A DNA stretch of 64,000 nt from Thinopyrum elongatum (taxonomy: Eukaryota > Streptophyta > Magnoliopsida > Poales > Poaceae): positions 725,554,181 to 725,618,180 of the forward strand of contig CM022298.1 in the NCBI GenBank assembly GCA_011799875.1. The letters run 5' to 3'. Positions 29,244-40,573 of this stretch are shown here, piece by piece. Position numbers and translations under genes: made by a program. Numbering within the stretch: position 1 is the first letter of the stretch; each line of letters begins with the position of its first letter. Under the pieces are notes generated by a model. That model saw nothing but the letters and a program-made list of their open reading frames with translations. It was not told where the DNA came from and made no database searches.

Positions 29244-32200
29244 TGTAACACCCCATGTCATAAGCCACAGTAACCTCCCACTGCTAATGCCAAGTCACCC
29301 TATTTAACAGAGCCTAGTCATCATTTGCATCCTGTTGCATTTCAAACTCCTAATTCAAACATCAATTAAATTTAAGGTGGAAAATAAAAGTTGTTCAAAT
29401 CAGAAACTAAAATGTTCATAGTGTTTCAAATATTCTTAAAGCCATCATAAAAATATCATCAACATTACTTGAATTCCTGAAATGACCTAAGCATCCAATA
29501 ACAGTAGCAAATCAGCCTATTTAATCCCTTTCTCATTTAAACAAAATCCAAACAAATTCAAGTGGTCCCCAAACCTTTTGTGCAGCATCATAATATTGCG
29601 CTTTAATTGTGTGTCAAATTTCATAAACAACTAAAATCATTTACTGGTCTAAATTAATACAAAACAGAGAGTAGAAAGAAATAACAGAAAAGAAAAACAA
29701 AAAGAAATGAAAGGACCTACTGTGCACTTACCTGGCCTCTGGGCCGAAGCCACAGTGCGCTCAGCCAGCCCAACTGGCCCAGCCCACCGGCGCTCATCCC
29801 CTTCCTCCCGCGCTGTCTCACCCGCGCGCCGACACGGCGACGCCGGCCTCGCTGTCGATCATCCACGCCGTCCCTGACGCCGATAAGGCCTCCCCTGGTT
29901 GCTCCCCTCTCTCCTCGAAACCCTAGCCCCCACAAACCCCTCTCCCTCGCTCTCCTTCTTCCTCCTCCGTGGACGCCCGAAGTCGCCGCCGCCATGGCCG
30001 TGTCTAGCGCGGCCACCGAGCCCCGAGTGCCTCTCCGACGAGCCCGACCGCTCCGCCTGCTTCCTCTACTTCTTCTTCGCCCTCTGGATCGAGCCCGGCG
30101 TCACCATAGCATCGGGATCGAGCTCCTCCCCGACTCCAGCCGTCGCCGATCGCCGCGGCTACTCCGACAGCTCCGGTGCTTCCCCGAGCATGCTTGTCCA
30201 CTCTGCTGCCCCGCTGTAAGCCTCCGTCGCATCCCGACACCTCCTTGCCCCTCCTAGCGCGCCGTAGCTAGCCGTGCTCGCCGCTGCGCAATAGCCGAAG
30301 CTCTGCTTCCGCCACTACGCTCGCCGCGCTCGCCTTAGTTGCCGCCGTGCCTACCCGAGGCCTCTACCGTGCTCCTGGGAATCCCAGGGAGCGCGTGAGC
30401 GATTTAGCTCGACTCGGACGAGCCTCTGAGCTCGTCCCCGAGATCGTCGGGCTTCAGCCCCCGCCACGGCTCATCGCCGGCGCCATTTTCGGCCATCTCC
30501 GGTCTGTACAAGGCCACCACTCGACGCGCGAGTTCTCCAGCTTTCGAACGCACCTAACCACGGCTCGAACTGAGCCCTGTAACGCGAGTCCGAGCAGCTC
30601 CGGTGAACGACAGCCGCGTTTTTGGTCGCTGGAGCTAGCTCCGGCGCCGACGCCGACGTGGAGCAGTGGGCCCCGCCCCTGGGTCGCTGACCAGTGGGTC
30701 CGGGGGGCCCCGTTGACTGGGTTGACCCAGTCAATGTGCTGACTGGGCAACTCCAGCCACTGACAAGTGGGCCCTCCCTGATAATTAGCCTAATAAACAT
30801 TTTATTAAGTAAAAATAATTAGTTTAGACTAATGACTCATTGACACCCGGGGCCCACATCCCCCTAATTAACTCTGATCAGTTTAATTCACTATTAAAAG
30901 TAACAGAGGCTGACATGTGGGTCACACTGGACCCACATGTCAGGTTTGACCCTGGTCAGCGAGGCTGTCGACTGCTGACGTCATCACCTAGTCATGCTGA
31001 TGTCATAAATCATTTCTGTTAAAATAGATAATTCCAGAAAATCAATTAAATCTTTGAAAATTAATAACTTTTAAACCGTAGCTCAGATCGAAAAACATAA
31101 AACATGAAAGTTGCTCAGAACGACAAGACGAATCTGATTGTGTCGTCTATTTCTATGTCGGAACCCCATACGTAGGAGAACTCGTAACTCTGAGCCCGAT
31201 TTCGGTAGATGAATAGTGCACACATACCGGTTAATAAATCCCACGATAATCCTAAAAATAACTAAAGTGACCTAGATGCATCGTTAGGCAACCCTGCACT
31301 GCATCATAGCATAGCATGCCCTGTGTTGCATTTGTTTGCATTATGTTTACCTGTTTCTTCCCCCTCTTCTCTCTCGGTAGACCCCGACGTCGACGTAGCT
31401 CCCGAGGCAGACGCAGCTCCGGAGTACGACTACGTCCCCGGTGACACCGTTGATGACCTTGTCCTTGCCGCAGAGTAAACATGCAAGCACCCCCTTTTGA
31501 ACATGCCTATATCGCCTATTCTCTTCTCTCTTATGCTTGCATTAGAATTGCTGCTGCTACTGTTATCCTATATCTGCTGCATAGCCTGTTTATTGTAACC
31601 TGCTTTGTTACCTTCCTGCTTATCCTAAACTGCTTAGAATAGGCTGGGTAGGGACCCGACAGAGACCCCACTTTATCCCGACTACCCCGCTAGAGTATCA
31701 GGAGACCCGATCAACGGGATTGAAGACCAGGCCCCGGCACCGCACATCACTTCCCCCTTAGTTGCCGACACTACTGGGTTACTATCGAGTGCCGAGGGTG
31801 ATACCTCGTCAGCACTTCTGATGATAACCTTGTAGGTTAGTTAATCGGTCGTGGTAAGCGAGGGTGATTCCTCCTACACCACCCCCAATAACGACGTCGT
31901 CGTGTAACTTCTCAAGTGGGGACCTCGAGGGTGATTCCTCCTTCGTTCACCTTGATGGTAACATCAGAGGGAATTCCATCGAGGGTGATTCCTCAGGGTT
32001 CCCCTTGGTGTTAGACACACGGATACTATTGATACTTTAACTTTACACTGTACCATGTTACTAAAGACGGGTCAGCCCTGAGGGGTACCCGCGCGAGCTT
32101 AATTGCGAGTGATGTGGAATTGGGTGTACCTGAAGGGTACCCGAGAGTTGAACACGAGGCGTGGCCGAGCATTCCTAGCCCTTGCCGCAAGTCCTCGAGA

Positions 32201-33474
32201 TGGGGCGACGGGGTCACATCGATCGTGAGTCTCTGCTCGTTACCGCGCGCTCCTAATCCACTAATGGTTTGGATATTTGATCCGAGAGGCCTCTGGCCTG
32301 ATAGCACTAACCATCACGTGGGCATAGTATGGGCGTTCTGCGTCATATACTTCAGCCGGAGCTTAATAGATGTCAGCGACTGAGCGGCGCACGCCGAGTT
32401 GGACTGGTTACGCAACCGTGCTTGTATTAAGCGATTGCTAGGTCTGCTCTCGGTGGCCCCGTAACGTGCAGGAGTTCCCGGGGCGAAGGCCCAAGACCCC
32501 TGGGGGCATAGGTTTAGTCCGGTGTGCTGACCTCTTTGTTAAGTATTCGGTCAGGTTGCGGCGTATCGTTTGGCCGAGGCCGGGCATGACCCAGTAAAGT
32601 GTGTCCGGCCGGAGTTAAGCGAGCGTGGTGGGTAACTTGGTGCACCCCTGCAGGGAAGAACTAATCTATCGATAGCCTGTCCTACGGTAACGGACACTCG
32701 GAGTTGTATCCCGATCGGTACAACTAGAACTTGAGATGAGAACTGGATAGTACGGCTCTGGGATTGCTTTCTTGCAGGGAGTCGAGAAAGGATCTCTGGC
32801 CGAGGTTGATGATAATACTACTACTTTACATTATGCTAATCTGCACTCTTCTAATGCTGCAAGACTACTGAAGATGTTGAAGATGCTAGTCTTCGATAGG
32901 ACTAGGCTATCCCCTCTACTCTGGCATTTCTGCAGCCCAGTCCACATATACAGCCTCCCTTTGATAATGTTGCATATGTAGTGTAGATCCTTGCTTACTA
33001 AGTACTTCGGATGAGTACTCACGTTTGCTTTGCTTTCTTTTTCCCCCATATCCATTCGCTGCTTTCAGACGACGGATCCCCTGAGTTAGCTGCTCCCGCC
33101 GACGGTTACTACTACTACTACCCTCCCGGCGAGTACTTCTATGAGGAGCCGACCGACGACCAGGAGTAGGATCGGAGGGTCCTAGGCAGGAGGCCTACGC
33201 CTTTCGATCATAGTATTTTATTTTGCCCCGCCTTTCTAAAGGCTTATCTTCTTTTCTGTAATATATCTGTACCCAGATATCTGATGCTTCCACTGACGCT
33301 TGTATGCCATCGAGCTATGTATTCGAGCCCTCGAGGCCCTGGCTTGTAATATAAAGCTTGTATGACTTTATTTATGTTTTAGAGTTGTGTTGTGATATCT
33401 TCAAGTGAGTCCTTAGGCTTGATCGTGTGCATTTGCGTGTATGGTTAGTGCACGATTAAGCCGGGTTCGTCACA
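29244..33474 (+). mobile_element. Solo LTR (4231 bp) of a related Gypsy family
   Basis: Begins TGTAACACCCC, ends TTCGTCACA, and is flanked by a perfect 5-bp TSD, CGGAG (29239-29243 and 33475-33479), with no internal domain. It is therefore the product of LTR-LTR recombination. Layout is colinear with the LTRs of the element at 2103 (GC-rich block, hairpin near 30910, exon-like blocks, GAGG hairpins at 31793-31993), but the sequence is clearly diverged from both that element and the copy at 38470. It interrupts the CACTA second ORF. Confidence 0.92.
31381..33169 (+). other. Exon-like blocks of the solo LTR
   Basis: Block 1 (31381-31482, 102 bases) follows TCTCTCGGTAG and encodes DPDVDVAPEADAAPEYDYV and an acidic continuation. 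It contains one TAA, where other copies have CAA, six codons' worth of bases before the donor-like GCAAGC. Block 2 (33069-33169) follows GCTTTCAG and encodes an acidic peptide with YYYYYPPGEYFYEEP, ending DDQE-stop. Phase 1 joins both blocks as in the other copies. Block 1 is 12 bases longer than in the other LTRs, an indel that keeps the frame. Confidence 0.5.
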
Positions 33475-35453
33475 CGGAGGAGGAGGAGGCGAAGTCCGTT
33501 GACGCGCCGGAGACAGCTGAGGCGGAAGAGGACTCTGCTGAGGGGCCTCCTCCGCCGGAGACGGCGGCTGAGGCGGCGGAGACAGCTCACGCGTCGGAGA
33601 CGACTCTGGCAGCTGAGACGGCTGAGCTGGACTGTGAGGAGTCTGCTGAGGGGCCTCCTCCGGCTGAGTCTGCTGAGGCGGCGTCCAGTTTGGAAGCTTG
33701 ATGTTCTCCTTTCTCCATAGACAGGTACTCCTTAAGGCATGTTCCAAAAGAATCTCCCCTTCACCTATAGGATACTCAAGCTCTAGCCCCTCAAATCCCT
33801 ACATTATTTCATCCACCCCGACAATAGCAAAGCCATGTGGAATCGGACGGCAATGGAAAGTTCCCTCAGCTCGAGGAGGTAAGACAGAGCCGACCGCCGC
33901 CTTCAAGGTCAGGTTCTGGCATTTCGCCATTAGCACACAATGTTCATTCTCCGTGATACAATACACGGGGTTGCGAGGAGCCGTGATATCAGGCTGAACG
34001 AGCTCCGTGCAAGCCACGCTGCTTCTCCGTTGAGATGGTGGGGTAGCTTCGGGGGCAGTGTCGAATGAAGGATCTTCGTGCCGCTGAGATGGTTGGCCGG
34101 TAGCTCGCTGGCTCTCAAGTTCCTCTAGTTTCGCTAATCTTGCATTGATCTTCTGCATTTCGCTTGCTTCCTCTTTCTTCTTTCTCTCTCGACTTCTATA
34201 ACCACCGATGTCGGGAAACCCATGCACCCACGGAACGAAGCCTGATGTGCCTCGTGTTCGCCCAGGGTGTTCAGGATTCCCGAGGGCCTCTGTCAGCTCG
34301 TCCTTCTCTCTGTCGGGATGGAACCTCCCTTCCTGCGCTGCCTTGATTGCTTCCTCAAGCTTCTTGACGGGTATTGCAAGTTGAGCCTTCATCCAAACAC
34401 ACTTCCCTGATTCTGGGTCCAAAGTTCCCCCAACCCTGAAGAACCAAGTCCTTGACCGATCTGGCTAGTGCAATGTCGCTGGTTGGACCCCTTTAGCAAG
34501 CAGGTCTTGCTCAGCTTTGTCCCATGTTGGCCGGGCTTTGCTGTAGCCACCTGACCCCGTAACATGGTGATACTGCTTCTTTGCAGCATTTTGCTTGTTT
34601 GTCAGTGACCTTTGCTTAGCCTTCTCCAATTTCTTGTAGGCCACAAATGCGGGCCATTGATCTCTTATCTTCTCATATTTACTGGTGAATTATGGAGTCT
34701 CATTTTTGTCGACAAACATTTTCTTCAAATATTTCTTCCAGTTTTTGAATAGTTCTGCCATCTTCTTAAGAGCAAACGCCTTGACCTTTCACTGTATAAT
34801 TGGGTTATTCAGATCCTCCTCTGGCGGTAGGCTGAAATTTGTCATCAGCGAGTTCCAAAGATCATCTTTCAGTCTACTTGGACATAAGAAACTTCAGGGT
34901 CCTTCTTCTTATTCCATTCTTGGATGCTGATCGGGACGCTGTCCCTAACAACAACTCCACACTGATGTACAAATGTGACCTTGGTCCGCTTGGGAGCAAT
35001 CGGTTGGCCATCTCGAGCGATTTCTTCGATCGTGAACCTTTCATCCTGGCCCAACCTTTTCTTCGGGCCTCGTGTCTTTACCGAAATTTGGCTTGATCCG
35101 GAGGGCTAAAAGAAGAAAGAAGCATGTCAATATATGTACATACAAAACAATTAATGCATCTAGTCAGCAGAGGCTTAATTAATATATATATATACCTCGC
35201 CGGACTTTGCAACAGTTAAGGCTCCCTTCTTCGTTGGATCACCAGAGCCGTCATGATCTCCTTCCTCCTCCACTCGATCACCGGAGCCGTCATGATCTCC
35301 TTCCTCCTCCACTCGATCACCGGAGCCGTCATGATCTCCTTCCTCCTCCATTGTTGGATCACCAGAGCCGTCATGATCTCCTTCCTCACCATCGGTGTCG
35401 TTGAGAAACGACAAGGTGATATCACCTCCGTCGCAGATTATACCCCCCAACAA
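33475..35453 (-). pseudogene. CACTA second ORF with Transposase_24 domain, N-terminal and middle part
   Basis: Read right to left: a start near 35453, a four-fold acidic tandem repeat (EEEGDHDGSGD, about 35230-35390), an intron-like gap, RGPKKRLGQDERFTIEEIAR and a PKRTKVTFVHQCG stretch, then a Transposase_24 (Ptta/En/Spm) region including ALKKMAELFKNWKKYLKKMF, DPESGKCVWMKAQL and a GTSGFVPWVHGFPD segment. A coiled helix (KKKEEASEMQKINARLAKLE) and Gln/Pro-rich repeats follow. In-frame stops occur near 34793, 34690, 34466 and 33797. Such proteins accompany TNP2 in grass CACTA elements, and DNA binding to the subterminal repeats is suspected by analogy with En/Spm TnpA. Confidence 0.75.
35230..35390 (-). 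repeat. 33-bp coding tandem repeat, four units
   Basis: Units on the plus strand read GAGCCGTCATGATCTCCTTC with CTCC and GATCACCG, encoding EEEGDHDGSGD on the minus strand. Unit length is a multiple of three, so copy number could change without breaking the frame. Confidence 0.85.
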
Positions 35454-36610
35454 CTATTCTTTTTCTAAGTTTCTGTCCATAGTTTCTGCAAACATTACAA
35501 CATGGCAATATACAACCATGAGAGATGGATTAGTGGCAAACATAGACTTAATCACAACAAGGAATCATATGCATATATATGAGCAATGGATTAGTGGCAA
35601 ACATCATGCAAAGTTCACAGGTTTTATAACAGTCAGTTTCAGACGATCGTCGAGGACTCCTCCCCCCTCATCTCTGATGAGTCGTCCTATCTTTCGAGAG
35701 ATGATACTTTGCGGATCGCCTCTCTCATGGTCGTCGAGGATTTGCAGACCCCCCTCATGTCGAAGTTATCGGGGATATGTTGAATTCCTGAGAGAGTTAG
35801 GGGTGTTCTAACGCGGCGCACTACACGATATAGGTGAAGGGGGATAACATCCGGGAATGTTTTCCTGAAGTCTGCATTTTTGGACAGATGAACCGGAGGG
35901 GGACAGTTCCAGGTTCGCTATGCTAGCTTCTTGTGACAGACGAACGGAGGGCATATTCAGATTCGTCATATTTTTCTGATCGATTTTCATATATAAATTA
36001 TTTTCATCGGAGTTACGGTTAATTTTCTACGAATTTCTAAAGTTTTACGAATATAAGTGTTTTACATGGACAAAAAAATTCTAACTTTGTTACAAACATA
36101 TGAACATTTTCTATATACATCAATCCATCCATCCATACATATATACATACAGACATGGACAAAAAAATTATATGAACATAAAAAAATTTAAGAAAAAAAA
36201 TTCTATGAACATAAAAAATTCTAACTTTGTTACAAACATATGAACATATGAACATTTTCAATATACATCAATCCATCCATCCATATGAACATACAAAAAT
36301 TTTTAAGAAAAAAAATGCAGGGCAGGGGCGGCGGCTAAGCAGCAGGGCAGGGGCGGCGGCGAAGGCGGCAGCGCAGGGGAAGGGCCCCGGAGCTCACTGG
36401 GGTGGCGTCGGGGAAGGGAGCGGCGGCGTCGGGGCAGGGCGGCGACGGCGACGGCAACGGCGACGACGGGGCAGGGGCGCAGCGATGGTGTCGGGGCAGG
36501 GCACGGCGAGGAAAGCGGGCCGGGGACGGCGTCGGGGCAGCCTGGTGGCGTCGTCGAGGAGAGGAGGAGGAGAAACTGCGGTGGTGTTTGGAAAATTTTC
36601 TAAGTCCGCG
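35454..36610 (-). other. CACTA non-coding region between the two genes, right part
   Basis: Contains tandem ATGAACAT/ATCCATCC simple-sequence DNA (36040-36300) and a GC-rich block (36320-36600, GGCGGCG repeats) that looks like a CpG-rich promoter or 5' UTR of the second ORF on the minus strand. Open frames in the GC-rich block are compositional. Confidence 0.45.
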
Positions 36611-36624
36611 CTTATATACAAAAC

Positions 36625-36835
36625 CCTTTAGTCCCGGTTGGTGGTTCCAACCGGGACCAAAGGTCCCCCTTTCGTCCCGGTTGGAGCCACCAACCGGGAG
36701 TAAAGGTCAATTTCAGCAGCCCAAAGGGCGGGAAGCAGAGACCTTTAGTCCTGGTTGGTGGCTCGAACCGGGATGAAAGGGGGGCCTTTGGTCCCGGTTG
36801 GAGCCACCAACCGGGATGAAAGGGGGGTGCTGCCG
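36625..36835. repeat. Internal CCCGGTT inverted-repeat array within the CACTA element
   Basis: At least six TAGTCCCGGTTGG / CCAACCGGGA motifs in alternating orientation, of the kind normally found at CACTA ends, here about 8.7 kb from one end and 13 kb from the other. Confidence 0.8.
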
Positions 36836-37563
36836 CAGCCAAAAGTTTAGTCCCACCTCGCTAGTTGAGAGCGGCTCGGAGTGGTTTATAAGCGCCGCTG
36901 CCGCTACCCTCTCGTGCTCCTCTCTAATGCAGGCAGTACATGCCTATCTGACGCCTTGTTGGGCCTGCTCGTCCTGCGGGCCTGCATCCTGGCCGATGTA
37001 CAGATGGGTTTCTAGTCGTATGCAGGCCATGGTGGCCTAGTAGGCGGCATTTTTTTTAATGAAAATTCTTTTTGCTATTGAAGAATATTATAGTTTTGTT
37101 TTAGTTGATCATAACAAAATATTTTAATTGATTCATTTTAGTTCATTCTTTTTAGTTAATGTTTTAGTTGATTCTTTTTAGTTAATATTTTAGTTGATTC
37201 TTTTTAGTTCATTCTTTTTAACAAATAAATACTTTTATAATTTTAGTTAATATTATTTTGATTCTTTTTTGGTTCATTCTTTTTAGTTAATGTTTTAGTT
37301 GATTCTTTTTAGTTGATTCTTTTTAGTTAATGTTTTAGTTGATTCTTTTTAGTTCATTCTTTTGAGTTATATTTTAGTTGATTCTTTTTAATAAATAAAT
37401 ACTTTGATAATTTTAGTTAATATTATTTTGATTCTTTTTAGTTGATTCTTTTTGGTATTGAAGAATATTATATTTAATTGATTCTTTTTAGTTCATTCTT
37501 TTTGCTATTTGAGCTTTATAAAAGCTTTTTAGTTCATTCTTTTTGCTATTAGTTCATTCTTTG
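36836..37563. repeat. CACTA internal spacer and TTTTAGTTGATTC minisatellite
   Basis: 36840-37050 is unique-looking CACTA spacer with TTTAGTCCCACCTCGCTAGT. 37060-37560 is an AT-rich array built from TTTTAGTTGATTC and TTTTTAGTTAATG units. No gene is seen. Confidence 0.75.
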
Positions 37564-38117
37564 AGCTAAATGACCCTGAAATTGAAAAGCACTACAAATG
37601 AACTCTGAAAAGGTTGAAAGTTGGCATGGTATCATCATTTCACCCACATAGCATGTGTTAAAAAGTTGAGAGGGTTACGACAAAAACTGGATGCACTTCG
37701 TGTACAAAATGGACAATCTCTTTCGAAGTATCACAGTTTCGGATGAAAACTCATCTGTTACAAAGGCATTTCATTTTTTTGAACTTATTTCAACTCCAGA
37801 CTTTTTGTGCGTTCAACATGCACCATTCAAAGCCACATCATCAATTTTCAACCCTTTCTGACTTCATTTGGTATTTTTCATGCATTTACTGATTTTTTTA
37901 GCTAAATGACCCTGAAATTGAAAAGCGCTACAAATGAACTCTAAAAAGGTTGAAAGTTGGCATGGTATCATCATTTCACCCACATAGCACATGTGCTAAA
38001 AAGTTGAGAGGGTTACGGCAAAAACTGGATGCACTTCGTGTACAAAATGGACAATCTCTTTTGAAGTATCAGGGTTTCGGACGAAAACTCATCTACTACA
38101 AAGGGATTTCATTTTTT
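37564..38117. repeat. Direct duplication of about 215 bp in the CACTA element
   Basis: Two copies (about 37564-37779 and 37900-38117) begin GCTAAATGACCCTGAAATTG and end with AAGG...ATTTCATTTTTT. They differ at scattered positions and are separated by a different 120-base segment. Confidence 0.85.
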
Positions 38118-38191
38118 CTTCGCATAATCAAAGCCATAATCAGAATAGTTGTGGAGAGAAAGTCTTCACTTTTTCTTCGCGTGTGTCCCTT

Positions 38192-38469
38192 CTATTTGCG
38201 CCGTAACCATGGACAATCTTCATCATTTAACAGGGTGCTTGGGTCAGCCTTCACTTTGAAGGGAGGAATTTCATGAAACTTTTCATAATCTTCAGACATG
38301 TCTGTCTTGCCCTCCACTCCCACGATGTCTCTTTTCCCTGAAAGAACTATGTGGCGCTTTGGCTCATCGTATGATGTATTCGCTTCCTTATCTTTTCGTT
38401 TTCTCGGTTTGGTAGACATGTTCTTCACATAGAAAACCTGCGCCACATCATTGGCTAGGACGAATGGTT
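38192..38469 (-). pseudogene. TNP2 transposase, C-terminal piece beyond the LTR insertion
   Basis: Joins 45527-48519 in frame once the LTR complex and one TGGTT copy are removed: the reading LGYTDEP continues FVLANDVAQVFYVKN, a junction typical of CACTA transposases. A Lys/Arg-rich stretch (STKPRKRKDKEA) and an acidic end follow, to a stop at 38192-38194. Confidence 0.8.
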
Positions 38470-40573
38470 TGTAACACCCCATGGATTTAAGCACAATGAT
38501 CAACCTTAGTTAAAGCCATGTCAGCAAGATTAACAGCGCCTACTCATCATTTGCATCATAATACATTTCAAACTTCAAATTAATTTAAAGTGAAAATAAA
38601 AGTTGTTCAAATCTAGAAACTAAAATGTTCATAGTATTGTAAATAATCCAGAGACAATTCTAAAATTATAATCAACATATACTAAACTAATTATGTGCCT
38701 CTAACAGCAACATAACAGAGCTATTTAATCCATATTCATTTAATTAAAATCGAAATGAAAAGATATGGACATCAAACCATTTTCTAGTAGTGACTAATAT
38801 TGCACTGTAAATATTGGACTAAGCCACATATTTTGCAAAACTTAATTGGTGGCTAAATTATTTGCAAAACAGAAATAAAAGAAGAAAATAGAAAAGCGAA
38901 AAGAAGAAAAAGAAAAGGACCGCAGCGGCTGGGCCTAAGTGACTACAGTAGCCGGCCCAGCCGACCCCGCACCTTCCCCCACCTCCCGCACTCCTCACCC
39001 TCACCGCTGTCGAGCACGCAGCGCGCGCAGCCAGGCCCCCCTCCCCCTCGCTCGACAGCGCGTCGCCGCGCACGCCGTGGATAAGAGCAACCCACGGACC
39101 CCCCTGGCTCCTCCCTCGCCTCGCTCGCTCCCTCTCTACCTCGATTCCCAACCTCGCCGAGCGCTACCATGACCGCGACACCGTGAAGCTCGCGACCACC
39201 GTGCTCCTCGTCGCCTAGGACCCTGTCTAGGAGGCTCGCCGGTGACTGCTGCTTCGACTACGCCAACGATCCCGAGCCGAGGACGCCTCCTTCGTCGGAA
39301 TCGAGCCGCCGCTTCCCTTCGGCATCTCCGGCAAGTTCCGACGACCACGGCCTCCCTCTGCGCTCCTAATCTTCCATGGGCCACCTTGCGCCGCACGGTG
39401 AGCTCGCCCTTCTCTCTCCTCCGTGCCGTCTCCCATAGCCCGTAGACGTGCCGCTGCGGTGCCGTGCTCTGACCGCCGCCGCCGCTACCATTAGCGCGCT
39501 CCCGAGCCCCTACGGCTCGAGCCAGTGGCTCTGGCAAGCTTCTGGCGTGCTGCTGCCGCTGCCTAGCTAGCTAGCTCGAGCGCTGGCGCCGCGCTTCGTT
39601 GGTTCCGCAGACCCCCGAACTCCGGCGCCGCCCGCGAGCTCGCCGTCGACGCCACACTGCATCCCCTGCCATGGCACCGCCACGGTTAGACGCAACGTTG
39701 AACGCCCGATCGAATGAGCCCGACCCCGCGTCGAACGGAACACCGTAGACGAAATCCGATCGCTGCCCAAGCCGCGCCACCGCGAAAACGTACTCGCCGG
39801 CGTTTAAACGCCTGTCGGCCGATGTGGCACATCGGGCCCCACCTCAGAGACGCTGACGCTGGGCCCCGCGGGCCCCAGTTGACCCAGTTGACTGGGTCAA
39901 CCGCTGACTGGGCAACCCGTGTCACTGACACGCGGGCCCCACCGCTAAAGCGTTTTAAAAATAACTAGAAATACTAATTAAAATGCCAATTAATCTAAAT
40001 AGCTAATTAGTTCACTAATCAGTCACTGACTAATGGGGCGCATCCCCTAATTAATCTGTAATTAGTTTAGTTAATCCCTAATTAACTACTGTGGCACTAA
40101 CATGCAGGACCCACTGCTCAGGTTTGACCTGGCCAGCCGACTGTTGATTGCTGACATCACCAATATGTCATGTTGACATCATCTGACACTGTTCTAGATA
40201 ATGTTGAATTAAAATGAATAAAACAATTCCAAAAAATACTAAAATCTTTAGAAATTCATATAAAATAATCCGTAGCACAGATCGAAAAACTTTGTAATTG
40301 AAAATTGCTCAGAACGACAAGACGAAGCCGACCGTGCTATCTGTTTTCATGTCGGGACCCTCTACGGAGGTGAACCCACAAATTTTAGCCCGTTTTCGGT
40401 AGATGAATAGTGCATACCTACCGGTTAATAATTCCAACTTTAATCCTAAAATAATTAATATGACTTCGACATGTTTTTAAGCAACCCTGCACTGCACGTT
40501 AGTACAGCCTGCTCTGTGTTGCATATGTTTGCCGTGTAAATATTTGTTTCCTCCCCCTCTTCTCTCTCGGTAG

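Noticed and set aside
36320..36630. Plus-strand Gly/Arg-rich ORF in the CACTA spacer
   Set aside because: GGCGGC-type low complexity; probably the GC-rich promoter or 5' UTR of the minus-strand gene.
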